Assembly: GCA_020049775.1 (NCBI GenBank)
Contig: JAGVLO010000004.1
Location: 62,001 to 126,000, forward strand
Direction of reading: 5' to 3'
DNA from: Alphaproteobacteria bacterium
Lineage (GTDB): Bacteria > Pseudomonadota > Alphaproteobacteria > Rickettsiales > SXRF01
Length of the DNA: 64,000 nt
The notes under the pieces were generated by a model. That model saw only the letters and a program-made list of their open reading frames with translations. It had not been told where the DNA came from and searched no databases. Of the stretch, positions 27,269 through 35,715 are shown one piece after another; the stretch's first letter is position 1, and each line of letters begins with the position of its first letter. The position numbers and the translations under genes were made by a program.

Positions 27269-29401
27269 ATGTATAAAGCCAGCTTTAAAGCAGTTTTTCT
27301 TGCTACATGCAGTGCGCTGGCGACCAGTGCGCCTGCGTTTGCTTTGGCTGATGGCGGCATTTCCCCTGATATCGGGTTGTCCTGTTTCATGCTGGGAGCG
27401 GTGGGTGCGTTGTTTGTGGGTGGCATTGTTGTGCGCTCGCACAGAAAAGCATCTTCAATTGCGGTGACGGAAAACCCTCAGTTCAAGCGCATTAAACAGG
27501 AAAACGAAAAGCTCAAAGCTGAACTCAAGAACTGCTCTACCATCATCAATATGGCGCCGTTTCCTATCTGGCAGCGCGAAGGCAATCTGCGCATCCATTT
27601 CTACAACCTTGCTTACAGCGAGGCGATAGAAGATATCGTTGAAAAAACCAATCCCACGGAAACACCGGAACTGGACAAGAAAATTCCTGCCATGGCCAAA
27701 CAGGCGATGGAGAGCGGTATGCCCGTGACTGAACGCCGCCACATCGTGCTTGATGGTGCGCGCAAGCTTTTCCAGATTACCGAGTTACCCATACCGGAAG
27801 AAAAAGTGACGGTGGGTTTTGCTTTCGATATGTCGGAAGTAGAATTGCTGAAAGAGGATATGGCACGCCATATTTCTGCGCAGGATGACTTGCTGGAAAG
27901 CTCGGCCAGCGCTATGGCGATTTACGGGCCGGACATGCGTCTTAAAAGCTTCAATTACGCGTTTGTAGCGTTGTGGAAGCTCGATGAAATGTGGCTGGAG
28001 TCACAGCCGACCTACGGCGAAATACTCGAAGCCTTACGCGAAAAGCGTCATCTGCCGGAACAGGCGAATTTCCAGCTTTTCAAACAGCAGCAGATAAAAT
28101 TATTCACCACGCTTATTGAGCCGCGAGAGGAATTTTTCTACCTGCCGGATGGAAAAACTCTCCGCGTGATTGCCATTCCGCACGCGCTTGGTGGTATATT
28201 GTTTGCGTACGAAGATGTAACTGACCGGCTTGCACTGGAGAGTTCCTACAATACACTGATTGCCGTGCAGCGCGAAACACTCGATAATCTGCATGAGGGC
28301 GTAGCTGTGTATGGCGAGGACGGCCGCCTAAAGTTGTTTAACCCGGGTTATCTTAAGCTGTGGAATATCGATTTTGAATGGGCGCGCACCGAGCCGCATT
28401 TCAGCGAAGTGGTCGAGCGTTGCAAGCTGCTATACGCCTATGACGACTGGGATGCCTTCAGGAAAAGTCACATAAGCTACATGCAGACGCGTGAATCCTA
28501 TTTCCGCCTGTTGGAACTCAGCAACGGCAAGGTGATTGACTGGCGCAAGGTTCCCCTGCCTGATGGCGCGACGCTGATAACCTACCTTGATATCACGGAT
28601 TCCACGTTGGTGGAACGTTCCTTGCGTGAACGCAACGAAGCGCTGCAGGAAGCCGACCGCCTGAAGAGTGAATTCCTTGCCAACGTGTCCTACGAGTTGC
28701 GCTCGCCGCTGACCTCTATCAGCGGGTTCTCGGAAATGCTCAAGCAGCAGTATTTCGGGCCGCTCAGCGACAAACAGAAAGAATATGTCGAGGGTATCTT
28801 CCAGTCGTCGCAGCACCTGATGCAGCTTATCAACGACATTCTTGACCTTGCTAGTATCGAGGCAGGATACATGCATCTCGATGTCAGCAAGTTCGACATT
28901 CACGACATGATGAAGTCGGTATTGTCGCTTATCCGCGAGCGTACCAAGGAACTGAACTTAAGCATCGTCTTTGAGTGTCCGCCGGAAATCGGCAAGATGA
29001 CGGGTGATGAAACGCGTTTGAAGCAGGTGCTGTTCAACTTGTTGTCCAATGCCATCAAATACTCCATGGCCGGCCATATCATCGCCATGGGTGCAAAAGA
29101 ATTGCCCTCGGGTGAAATTGAACTGTGGGTGCAGGACGAGGGGCAAGGCATTCCGCAGGAAGAGCAGGAAGCTATTTTCAACAAATTCTACAAAGGCAAA
29201 AATCAGGACGCCATGAAAGCCAAACCAACCTCGCGCTCTGGCACCGGCCTTGGCCTTTCTATTGTAAAAAGCTTTATCGAGCTGCATGGCGGCAAGGTGG
29301 TGCTGCATTCCGAACCTGGCAAGGGTTCGCGCTTTGAGTGTCACCTGCAACGCCATACCCCTGAACTGCAGGGATCGATTAAAGCAGGAAAAGCCGCATG
29401 A
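27269..29401 (+). CDS. divL: DivL-like PAS sensor pseudo-histidine kinase
   Basis: A 710-residue protein with an N-terminal signal or membrane region including a segment at about 40-58, a short coiled coil, at least three PAS-like segments, and a C-terminal kinase core. In the dimerisation helix the usual phospho-acceptor His is replaced by Tyr475 (FLANVSYELRSPL). The ATPase half is intact: NLLSNAIKYS, DEGQGIP and GTGLGLSIV. This substitution is the defining feature of Caulobacter DivL, which controls CckA and the CtrA cell-cycle pathway through binding DivK. ATG 27269 is chosen as start with modest support; an upstream extension lacks similarity. Confidence 0.82.
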   Translation: MYKASFKAVFLATCSALATSAPAFALADGGISPDIGLSCFMLGAVGALFVGGIVVRSHRKASSIAVTENPQFKRIKQENEKLKAELKNCSTIINMAPFPIWQREGNLRIHFYNLAYSEAIEDIVEKTNPTETPELDKKIPAMAKQAMESGMPVTERRHIVLDGARKLFQITELPIPEEKVTVGFAFDMSEVELLKEDMARHISAQDDLLESSASAMAIYGPDMRLKSFNYAFVALWKLDEMWLESQPTYGEILEALREKRHLPEQANFQLFKQQQIKLFTTLIEPREEFFYLPDGKTLRVIAIPHALGGILFAYEDVTDRLALESSYNTLIAVQRETLDNLHEGVAVYGEDGRLKLFNPGYLKLWNIDFEWARTEPHFSEVVERCKLLYAYDDWDAFRKSHISYMQTRESYFRLLELSNGKVIDWRKVPLPDGATLITYLDITDSTLVERSLRERNEALQEADRLKSEFLANVSYELRSPLTSISGFSEMLKQQYFGPLSDKQKEYVEGIFQSSQHLMQLINDILDLASIEAGYMHLDVSKFDIHDMMKSVLSLIRERTKELNLSIVFECPPEIGKMTGDETRLKQVLFNLLSNAIKYSMAGHIIAMGAKELPSGEIELWVQDEGQGIPQEEQEAIFNKFYKGKNQDAMKAKPTSRSGTGLGLSIVKSFIELHGGKVVLHSEPGKGSRFECHLQRHTPELQGSIKAGKAA

Positions 29402-30258
29402 CCGAAAAACGTTATATCTTGCAGCTTTCCTGCCGCGACGTGCGCGGTATTGTTGCGGCGGTGACAGGTTTCTTAGCCGAAAATCACGGCTTCATTATTG
29501 AGTCCGCGCAGTTTGGTGATGCCTCCACGGGGCAATTCTTCCTGCGCATCGAGTTTACCATCGAGCCGGGCGGGGCAGGGCAGGACATTCTGAAAAAGCG
29601 CTTCCACGAGCAGGTAGGACAGCGCTTTTCCATGCAGTGGCAGATTTTTGACAAGCAACGTAAAAGCCGCGTGCTGGTGATGGTGTCGAAGTTTGGGCAT
29701 TGCCTCAACGATTTGCTTTATCGTCACACCACTGGCCAGTTGGCTATTGAAATTCCCGCTATCATTTCAAACCACCGCGAATGGGAGCGTGCTGCAGACT
29801 GGCACGATGTACCGTTTTATTATTGCCCGTTGGAGCAAGGTAAAAAGGATGCGCAGGAAAATCAGGTGTGGGACATTATCCAGAGGCATCAGGTCGATGT
29901 GGTGGTGCTTGCACGTTATATGCAGGTGCTGTCGCCGGATTTATGCAAACGCCTCGCGGGGCGGGCCATCAACATCCATCATTCCTTCCTGCCCAGTTTC
30001 AAAGGCGCAAAACCCTACCAGCAGGCGTTTGACCGCGGCGTAAAGTTGATTGGCGCCACCGCGCATTATGTGACGACCGATTTGGACGAGGGGCCAATTA
30101 TAGAGCAGGAAGTAGCTCGCGTTGACCATACGCATGCTCCGGAAGATCTCGCCGCTATAGGGCGCGACATTGAGTGTTTAGTTCTGGCACGCGCGCTGAA
30201 ATTCCATATCGAGCATCGCGTGTTGCTCAATGGTCATAAAACAGTTGTTTTCAGATAA
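29398..30258 (+). CDS. purU: formyltetrahydrofolate deformylase
   Basis: A 286-residue enzyme that releases formate from 10-formyl-tetrahydrofolate. It has an N-terminal ACT domain (about 5-85) and a C-terminal formyltransferase-fold domain with NIHHSFLPSFKGAKPYQQA and GATAHYVT-DLDEGPII, the PurU signature. It overlaps the end of divL as ATGA. It balances one-carbon units and supplies formate for PurT-type purine synthesis. The gene is complete and ends 28 bases before the hairpin of the next unit. Confidence 0.94.
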   Translation: MTEKRYILQLSCRDVRGIVAAVTGFLAENHGFIIESAQFGDASTGQFFLRIEFTIEPGGAGQDILKKRFHEQVGQRFSMQWQIFDKQRKSRVLVMVSKFGHCLNDLLYRHTTGQLAIEIPAIISNHREWERAADWHDVPFYYCPLEQGKKDAQENQVWDIIQRHQVDVVVLARYMQVLSPDLCKRLAGRAINIHHSFLPSFKGAKPYQQAFDRGVKLIGATAHYVTTDLDEGPIIEQEVARVDHTHAPEDLAAIGRDIECLVLARALKFHIEHRVLLNGHKTVVFR

Positions 30259-30286
30259 TTTCAAAATGTACGAGTAATACACTTGC

Positions 30287-30317
30287 GCACAGGTCCCCCT
30301 TGTGAGGGGACCTGTGC
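30287..30317 (-). terminator. hairpin ending the HTH-receiver unit
   Basis: A perfect 12-base stem: GCACAGGTCCCC (30287-30298) pairs with GGGGACCTGTGC (30306-30317) around a seven-base loop. There is no T-run on either side, so it may be a stabilising 3' structure rather than a classical intrinsic terminator. It could also end purU transcripts. Confidence 0.65.
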
Positions 30318-30348
30318 GGCTGGTGTTGCTGGGTCAGCCGGACTTGCC

Positions 30349-30912
30349 TCAGGCCGCCTCTTCGCTCTCGAACAGTTTCAGCTTGGTGCTGAGCTGCATC
30401 ACGTCGAAGGGGCGCTGGAAGGTGAAGTCCGCACCGTCGAACTGGCTGACGCCGTCCTCGCAGGTGACCACGACCACGACCGAGTCCTCGAACAGCTCCT
30501 CCTTGCGGATGCTGCCGATGCCGTCACGGACGTTGTCGTTCGTGAGGCTGTACTGGTCGAGGATGATCACCTTCGGCGGGTTGGCCGTTTTCACGGACAG
30601 CCCCGCCTCGAGCAGACTGCCGGCGTGGGTGAACGCCAGTTTGCTGTCGTCGCCGACCTTGATCACGTCCATCAGCGCCGGGTCGAGCCCGACGGTGAGG
30701 ATGTTGACCTTGGCCTGCTCCTCCAGCTCGTCGCCCTGCGGCATCCCGTACTCCTTGAAGAACCGGATCAGGTTCTCGCGGGGGATGCGGCGGTCCTGAC
30801 TCCCGGGGATGCGATACCCCTTGAGGCGGCCGCTGTCGAACCACTTGCTGACCGTCCGCGGCGCGACCTTCGCGATCTTCGCCACCTGCCCAGTTGTGAA
30901 CACAGTACGCAT
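30349..30912 (-). CDS. MerR/excisionase-type HTH protein fused to a degenerate receiver domain
   Basis: A 187-residue protein. Residues 5-57 form an excisionase-type winged HTH (TTGQVAKIAKVAPRTVSKWF, then RIPGSQDRRIPRE). Residues 68-178 look like a response-regulator receiver: Asp77 at the acidic site, Asp119 (VIILDQYS) as possible phospho-acceptor, Thr150, but Arg167 (QRPF) where the conserved lysine is expected. It may therefore be a phosphorylation-independent regulator. Start ATG 30912 follows AAGGAG; an upstream extension to 30987 is not coding. Codons end almost always in G or C, unlike purU and lon. From memory, this HTH wording occurs in Planctomycetes, a hint of distant transfer. No partner kinase is adjacent. 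Confidence 0.82.
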   Translation of the reverse strand: MRTVFTTGQVAKIAKVAPRTVSKWFDSGRLKGYRIPGSQDRRIPRENLIRFFKEYGMPQGDELEEQAKVNILTVGLDPALMDVIKVGDDSKLAFTHAGSLLEAGLSVKTANPPKVIILDQYSLTNDNVRDGIGSIRKEELFEDSVVVVVTCEDGVSQFDGADFTFQRPFDVMQLSTKLKLFESEEAA

Positions 30913-31021
30913 GGCGTACACTCCTTGAAACGGCCTTTCTTCACCCGAACGACCTGTAACTCCAACCGGAGGCACATGAAGAGCCATTCGGATCGAAGTA
31001 AAAGCCAGACAGTGGTAGCCT
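30913..31021 (-). promoter_or_regulatory. 5' leader of the HTH-receiver unit
   Basis: On the minus strand the leader begins near AGGCTACC (31021-31014), the same motif as at the leader start of the unit at 6895. A short CTCC/GGAG hairpin lies at about 30960-30972, and AAGGAG precedes ATG 30912. A clear -10 element is not seen; the DNA beyond 31022 is very AT-rich. Here the Shine-Dalgarno is not obviously paired. Confidence 0.45.
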
Positions 31022-31112
31022 GCCTAGAAAGTTAAATCAAGGTTAATGAAAGTGGCTATATAATTAATAATATAAAGGATTTATATGTATAATATATTGA
31101 TAATATTATATA

Positions 31113-31895
31113 TTATTCGTGACCATTAAACATGGTGCGTGCGCCAAGGAACATGGCGGTGGCGCCCAGGGCCATGCCGCCGACGCCAAGGGCGGCCTTG
31201 AGCATACGGTCGGGAACCGAGAGGGGTTCGATTTGCGCGGCAATCACAGGGTTGGAGTTAGCCGGATCAACGGATTTATAGCCGTTGAATGATTGCGAAA
31301 TCCAGTGACCGCCCATATTCATGAGAATGCTGCCAACACCAAGCTCTGCCGCGCCGATGGCAAAACGCGCTGTAGGCGATTTTGTTGCCAGCATAGCGTC
31401 GTGGCGTTGGAACACGCGCCCAAGGGCGCTGACATGCTGCCCGCCCTCAAAACCACCGAACGGATAACTTTCACCTGCGCCGCCATATGAACCGGATACG
31501 TCACCGGCGGGTACAGGGCTGTGGCTAAGGTGGCTGACGGCATTGCCTAATGCGGGCGCCACACTGCGCTCCAGTGTTTTAATAGGCGCTGAGTCGCGTA
31601 CGGAATCAATCACGATACCCAGCCTGTCCTGCACGCGGGCGCGCACATCGGCCAGTGGGGCGTCTGTTGCCATGCCAAATGTTTTGCGGGCGGCATCCAG
31701 CAATGTCTGGTCGGGGGTGGGGGTATTCAGTCCGGTATGGAAATTCAGGACGGTCTGCAGTGAATCGGCAAGCTTGCCCGCCTGCGGAAGCATCTCATTC
31801 TGGATGGTTTTGCCAAAACCGGAAAAACTGCTGCCGAGTGCGCCCAGCAATCGCTGTGCTTCATCAAGCAGTGGAATATAAGGGCCTTTAGACAT
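31113..31895 (-). CDS. hypothetical protein with C-terminal membrane-like segment
   Basis: A 260-residue protein of no recognised family. The N-terminal half is amphipathic-helical; residues about 130-160 are Gly/Ser-rich. A small-residue-rich hydrophobic stretch near the C-terminus (ALGVGGMALGATAMFLGA, about 235-252) may be a membrane helix. There is no signal peptide. It stands alone on the minus strand, upstream of the GC-rich unit. Similar free-standing hypotheticals recur in this window (36028, 41539, 63408), all with host-like composition. Confidence 0.6.
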   Translation of the reverse strand: MSKGPYIPLLDEAQRLLGALGSSFSGFGKTIQNEMLPQAGKLADSLQTVLNFHTGLNTPTPDQTLLDAARKTFGMATDAPLADVRARVQDRLGIVIDSVRDSAPIKTLERSVAPALGNAVSHLSHSPVPAGDVSGSYGGAGESYPFGGFEGGQHVSALGRVFQRHDAMLATKSPTARFAIGAAELGVGSILMNMGGHWISQSFNGYKSVDPANSNPVIAAQIEPLSVPDRMLKAALGVGGMALGATAMFLGARTMFNGHE

Positions 31896-31986
31896 CGTAC
31901 AAGCATACCGGCTTCTAGGGTTTTACGCCCCCCAGATTAGCACAAATTACCGATTGTAACATTAAACTATTGTTACAATAACGATA

Positions 31987-34404
31987 TCAGTGGGTTATAA
32001 GCCCGCCCTCATCTTTTGCTTTAGGGGTGGCTCCATCGGCAGCAGCCAGTTCTTTGGGGTCTTTCCACTCGACGGCTTCCGGCATACGCACCAGTGCATG
32101 GCCAAGAACCTCATCAACGGTATCAACCGGAATAATGGTCAGGTCTTTTTTGACGTTATCCGGAATTTCCTCAAGGTCTTTGACATTTTCTTTGGGTATA
32201 AGCACCGTGGTCAGGCCACCGCGTAGTGCTGCCAGCAGCTTTTCCTTTAGGCCGCCGATGGGAAGAACGCGGCCGCGCAGCGTGACTTCGCCGGTCATGG
32301 CAACATTTTTCTTGATGGGGATACCTGTCAGTACGCTGACGATGGCGGTAGTCATGGCAATACCTGCAGACGGGCCGTCCTTGGGCGTTGCGCCTTCCGG
32401 CACATGCACGTGGATGTCGCGTGTCTGGAAAGTAGGCGGGGTAATGCCAAGGCTGAGGCACCGCGAGCGCACATAGGATGCGGCGGCTTCCACCGATTCT
32501 TTCATCACATCGCCGAGTTTGCCAGTGTTGATGATTTTGCCTTTGCCGGGCATGGTTACGGCTTCGATAACCAGCAACTCGCCGCCGACTTCGGTCCAGG
32601 CGAGGCCAGTCACCATACCAACTAAATCTTCCTTCTCCGCTTCGCCAAACGAGAATTTTTTCACGCCCGCATATTTGCCGAGATTACCAGATGTCACTTT
32701 GACGGATTTTTTGTTCTTAAGCAGAATGTCTTTCACCGCCTTGCGTGACGCATTGGCGATTTCGCGTTCAAGGTTACGCACACCCGCTTCACGCGTGTAG
32801 TAGCGTATTATGTCGCGCAGAGCATCTTCGGTGATGGACCATTCATCTTTTTTCAGGCCGTGCGCTTTCATCTGTTTAGGGATGAGGTGGCGCTTGGCAA
32901 TGTTGATTTTTTCGTCCTCGGTATATCCGGGGATGCGAATAACTTCCAAGCGGTCAAGCAACGGGCGTGGCATGTTATAGGAGTTGGCTGTGGCCACGAA
33001 CATCACGTCTGACAGGTCGTAATCCACTTCGAGATAGTGGTCGTTGAAGGTGTTGTTTTGTTCGGGATCGAGTACCTCAAGCAAAGCTGCTGCCGGATCG
33101 CCGCGGAAATCCGAACCCATCTTGTCCAACTCGTCGAGCAGCATCAGCGGGTTTGACGATTTCGCCTTTTTCATCGACTGCACGATTTTACCGGGCATAG
33201 AGCCGATATAGGTGCGGCGGTGGCCGCGTATTTCAGCTTCGTCACGCACGCCGCCCAGCGAAATGCGCACGAAATTGCGCCCTGTGGCGCGGGCAACCGA
33301 CTTGGCTAGCGAAGTTTTACCGACGCCTGGCGGGCCAACGATGCACAGAATCTGGCTTCTTACCTGCTTGGTGCGTTGCTGCACGGCGAGATATTCAAGG
33401 ATACGTTCTTTGACTTTATCAAGGCCGTAATGGTCTTCGTCGAGTACCTTTTGCGCAAATTTCAGGTCGCTCATGATGCGCGTCTGTTTTTTCCACGGCA
33501 GGGAAATAATCCAGTCGAGGTAGTTGCGGATGACGGATGCTTCGGCCGACATGCTGCTCATGGAGCGCAGTTTCTTGACCTCTGCGAGCGCCTTTTCTTT
33601 TACTTCCTTGGTCAGGCGCAGCTTCTTGATTTTGTTTTCCAGCTCGCCGATTTCGTCCTTGCCGTCTTCGCCTTCGCCCAGTTCTTTCTGGATGGCCTTC
33701 ATCTGCTCATTCAGATAGTACTCGCGCTGGGTTTTTTCCATCTGGCGCTTCACGCGTGAACGTATGCGGCGCTCGGTGTTAAGCACGGCGATTTCATTTT
33801 CCATCAGCGTGAAGATATGCTCGAGGCGTTCGGATACCATTAGCATCTCGAGGATTTTCTGCTTCTCGGCAATATCCACCGACATATGCGCGGCAATGGT
33901 GTCCGCCAGCAAACTCGGGTTGGTGATTTTATTGACAGTGCCGAGCGTTTCCGGCTGTATTTTCTTGTTCAGCTTCACATATTGCTCGAACTGGCCGAGG
34001 ACGGTGCGGAACATGGCTTCGATTTCCTGCGCATCGCCGTTGACGTCATCAACCGGCGCGGCAATTACCTGGAAAAATTCCTTGTTGTCGAGGAATTCAT
34101 GGATGCGTGCGCGTGACACGCCTTCGACCAGCACTTTCACCGTGCCATCTGGCAGGCGCAGCAGCTGCAGGATGTTACCGAGTGTACCCATGTGGTAGAT
34201 GTCGGTTTCCTTGGGGTCGTCAACACCGCCGTTTTTCTGTGTTACCAGAAGGATCTTTCCTTCGCGCTTTACTACTTCTTCCAGCGCGCGCACCGATTTT
34301 TCGCGGCCAACAAAGAGCGGCACGACCATCGATGGGAAAACGACGATGTCGCGCAGTGGCAATACGGGAAAAATTTCGGTCTTGGGGTCTGGTGTCTGTT
34401 CCAT
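31987..34404 (-). CDS. lon: ATP-dependent protease Lon
   Basis: An 805-residue AAA+ serine protease of the LonA type, degrading misfolded and regulatory proteins. It has an N-terminal substrate domain, Walker [10 protein letters not shown] at about 355, Walker [11 protein letters not shown], and the Ser679-Lys722 dyad (KDGPSAG and GGLKEKL), numbered as in E. coli. The C-terminal extension is acidic with a run of small residues. In many alphaproteobacteria lon follows clpX, but here it is on the opposite strand and about 4.8 kb away from clpX. A heat-shock promoter could not be identified with confidence. Confidence 0.97.
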   Translation of the reverse strand: MEQTPDPKTEIFPVLPLRDIVVFPSMVVPLFVGREKSVRALEEVVKREGKILLVTQKNGGVDDPKETDIYHMGTLGNILQLLRLPDGTVKVLVEGVSRARIHEFLDNKEFFQVIAAPVDDVNGDAQEIEAMFRTVLGQFEQYVKLNKKIQPETLGTVNKITNPSLLADTIAAHMSVDIAEKQKILEMLMVSERLEHIFTLMENEIAVLNTERRIRSRVKRQMEKTQREYYLNEQMKAIQKELGEGEDGKDEIGELENKIKKLRLTKEVKEKALAEVKKLRSMSSMSAEASVIRNYLDWIISLPWKKQTRIMSDLKFAQKVLDEDHYGLDKVKERILEYLAVQQRTKQVRSQILCIVGPPGVGKTSLAKSVARATGRNFVRISLGGVRDEAEIRGHRRTYIGSMPGKIVQSMKKAKSSNPLMLLDELDKMGSDFRGDPAAALLEVLDPEQNNTFNDHYLEVDYDLSDVMFVATANSYNMPRPLLDRLEVIRIPGYTEDEKINIAKRHLIPKQMKAHGLKKDEWSITEDALRDIIRYYTREAGVRNLEREIANASRKAVKDILLKNKKSVKVTSGNLGKYAGVKKFSFGEAEKEDLVGMVTGLAWTEVGGELLVIEAVTMPGKGKIINTGKLGDVMKESVEAAASYVRSRCLSLGITPPTFQTRDIHVHVPEGATPKDGPSAGIAMTTAIVSVLTGIPIKKNVAMTGEVTLRGRVLPIGGLKEKLLAALRGGLTTVLIPKENVKDLEEIPDNVKKDLTIIPVDTVDEVLGHALVRMPEAVEWKDPKELAAADGATPKAKDEGGLITH

Positions 34405-34588
34405 AGCGTTATGTTTTCAAACTGTGTGTATGTTGTGTTCAGGTGGGCATTTCAGTGCGGGAGAAGCGTATTTACTTCTTGCCATCTTAATATAAGGGAA
34501 CTATCCAAGCATTACCAGAGGTAAGGCGAAATAAAATTTCACTTATATTTATCAATATTATACAGTAAGATAATATTGTTGTGAACCT

Positions 34589-34673
34589 GCGGATGTGGCG
34601 GAACTGGTAGACGCACCAGATTTAGGTTCTGGCGTAGCAATACGTGGGGGTTCGAGTCCCTTCATCCGCACCA
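34589..34673 (+). tRNA. tRNA-Leu (anticodon TAG)
   Basis: An 85-base type II tRNA with long variable arm and encoded CCA. GCGGATG pairs with CATCCGC; the anticodon stem CCAGA/TCTGG encloses TTTAGGT with TAG at positions 34-36; the T arm has GGTTCGAGTCC. The last 27 bases are repeated at 34764-34790. Confidence 0.95.
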
Positions 34674-34790
34674 CTGGCTGTTACTAATAAATCCAGCCTT
34701 TTCCTCCACTCTGAGTACGTACCCCCACACATTTTTAATATAAGGCGCGCAGACATGCGCGACGGGGTTCGAGTCCCTTCATCCGCACCA
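34647..34790 (+). repeat. direct repeat of the tRNA-Leu 3' end (att-like)
   Basis: The final 27 bases of the tRNA-Leu gene (34647-34673, T arm to CCA) recur exactly at 34764-34790, with 90 bases between. Tyrosine-recombinase elements that integrate at tRNA 3' ends leave such attL/attR duplications. The DNA between the copies has no gene, so any element would be almost fully deleted, or the outer boundary lies elsewhere. The tandem GC-rich units start 28 bases after the second copy. Confidence 0.75.
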
Positions 34791-34817
34791 TAAAACAGCT
34801 GACTTGCAGTCATAAAA

Positions 34818-34847
34818 AAACTCCCATGCTTTCGCAGAGGGGAGTTT
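34818..34847 (-). terminator. intrinsic terminator of the first tandem unit
   Basis: In the minus-strand transcript AAACTCCC and GGGAGTTT form a stem closed by an inner GC/GC pair with GAAA loop, followed by seven T. Nearly identical sequence ends the second unit (35272-35301), and the 30 or so bases before it are also shared (GTGGGCAACGGTACA). Confidence 0.85.
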
Positions 34848-34898
34848 TTCCAAGTTTTTAGGCTTGTACCGTTGCCCACGGTTAGGGTTGAGCTTTCA

Positions 34899-35129
34899 TC
34901 AGTTTTTCGCGCGGAACTTGCTCGCCAGTTGGCCCGCGGTGAGGCGGCCCTGAGTGGTCAGCCCGTAGTCTTCGGCTTCGTCGTGGGACATGCGAATGTC
35001 CTCGCACTCGCCGTTTGAACTTCGGAGCGTCACACCCCTTTGATCTTCCAGCACGCGCCACGGATTGTGGTCGGGCTGTTCGTTGAAGAACCGACGGAGT
35101 TCCGCAGCAGACAAACGTCTCTTGCTCAT
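34899..35129 (-). CDS. small protein of a duplicated cassette family (copy A)
   Basis: A 76-residue soluble protein without known family. It aligns over its whole length with the 75-residue product at 35352-35579: AEL-RFFN-Q near the N-terminus, ED and DI in the middle, AE-YGL and QLAS-F at the end. The spacing of hydrophobic residues suggests a small mixed alpha/beta domain. AAAGGTG lies just before the ATG and is also part of a hairpin (35135-35151). The codons are GC-richer than the neighbours but less extreme than in copy B. It has its own promoter and terminator. Confidence 0.75.
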   Translation of the reverse strand: MSKRRLSAAELRRFFNEQPDHNPWRVLEDQRGVTLRSSNGECEDIRMSHDEAEDYGLTTQGRLTAGQLASKFRAKN

Positions 35130-35134
35130 ATCGC

Positions 35135-35260
35135 ACCTTTACGAAAAAGGTCTAGCCCTTACGGGCGGGTCGAATACTGCTACCTAAACGCTAGGTATCA
35201 GGCCTCTTAAGGTTGCCTCAACATAAAGAAGGGGCACCAAGTGACAGCCTCATTCTACCA
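35135..35260 (-). promoter_or_regulatory. promoter and structured leader of copy A
   Basis: An extended -10 TGGTAGAAT (35260-35252) is followed at once by GAGGCTGTCACTTGG (35251 down), shared exactly with copy B. The leader then has a hairpin TACCTA/TAGGTA, a GCCC/GGGC hairpin joined to the shared GGGCTAGACCTTT, and ACCTTT/AAAGGT (35151-35135) holding the Shine-Dalgarno six bases from the start codon. Confidence 0.65.
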
Positions 35261-35271
35261 TAGCTATAAAA

Positions 35272-35301
35272 AAACTCCCATGCTTTCGCAGAGGGGAGTT
35301 T
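35272..35301 (-). terminator. intrinsic terminator of the second tandem unit
   Basis: The same hairpin as at 34818-34847 (AAACTCCC/GGGAGTTT) with a T-run in the minus-strand transcript. It directly abuts the promoter of copy A, so each unit is insulated from the next. Confidence 0.85.
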
Positions 35302-35351
35302 CCCAGGTTTTTCAGGCCTGTACCGTTGCCCACGGTGGGGGATGAACGTCA

Positions 35352-35579
35352 TCACATGCGCTGGCTGAACTGCGACGCCAACTGGTTGGGGTAGTAGCGG
35401 CCGTGTTGCAGACCGTAGTACTCCGCCCACTCGAACGACACGTAGATGTCGCCGTCCGAGCCGTCGGGGTTCTTGAGGATGACGCAGTCGTCCTCGAACC
35501 ACACCCACCACGCGTTGTGCCGCTGCGCGTTGAAGAACCGCACCAGCTCGGCCACCGGGATGTCCTTGATGTCCACCAT
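35352..35579 (-). CDS. small protein of a duplicated cassette family (copy B)
   Basis: A 75-residue acidic, aromatic-rich protein (several Trp, Tyr and Phe) homologous to copy A at 34899-35129. Nearly every codon ends in G or C, a strong contrast to lon and tig. ATG 35579 follows AAGGTG; an upstream frame to 35642 is not credible because it runs through the conserved leader. The two units repeat at about 453 bases. No known domain is recognised. The proteins have diverged far more than the terminators and leader cores, which may mean that the non-coding parts are under selection or recombine. Confidence 0.75.
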   Translation of the reverse strand: MVDIKDIPVAELVRFFNAQRHNAWWVWFEDDCVILKNPDGSDGDIYVSFEWAEYYGLQHGRYYPNQLASQFSQRM

Positions 35580-35584
35580 CGTAC

Positions 35585-35712
35585 ACCTTGCGTAAAGGTC
35601 TAGCCCTTTTGAGGGGGCGGTCACGAACACTGACCCATCCAAAACAGGGTCAGGACTCCTAGGTTAGCTCAACAATGAAGTAGAGCTGCCAAGTGACAGC
35701 CTCATTCTATCA
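35585..35712 (-). promoter_or_regulatory. promoter and structured leader of copy B
   Basis: Extended -10 TGATAGAAT (35712-35704), then GAGGCTGTCACTTGG as in copy A. A CTGACCC/GGGTCAG hairpin (about 35635-35658), a GCCC/GGGC hairpin with GGGCTAGACCTTT, and ACCTT/AAGGT (35599-35585) with the Shine-Dalgarno follow. The order of elements equals that of copy A, although the first hairpin differs in sequence. Confidence 0.65.
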
Positions 35713-35715
35713 CGG

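Noticed and set aside
30283-31035. Plus-strand 250-codon frame opposite the HTH-receiver gene
   Set aside because: The minus-strand frame has clear domains and a Shine-Dalgarno; the plus-strand one is a GC-driven shadow.
34480-34530. Heat-shock (sigma-32) promoter for lon
   Set aside because: CTTGGATAG and TATATT-like pieces occur but the spacing is too short for any known promoter class.
34622-34879. Minus-strand open frame across tRNA-Leu and the repeat
   Set aside because: Runs through a tRNA gene, the duplicated tRNA end and a terminator; repeated peptide GADEGTRTP is only the translated antisense tRNA end.
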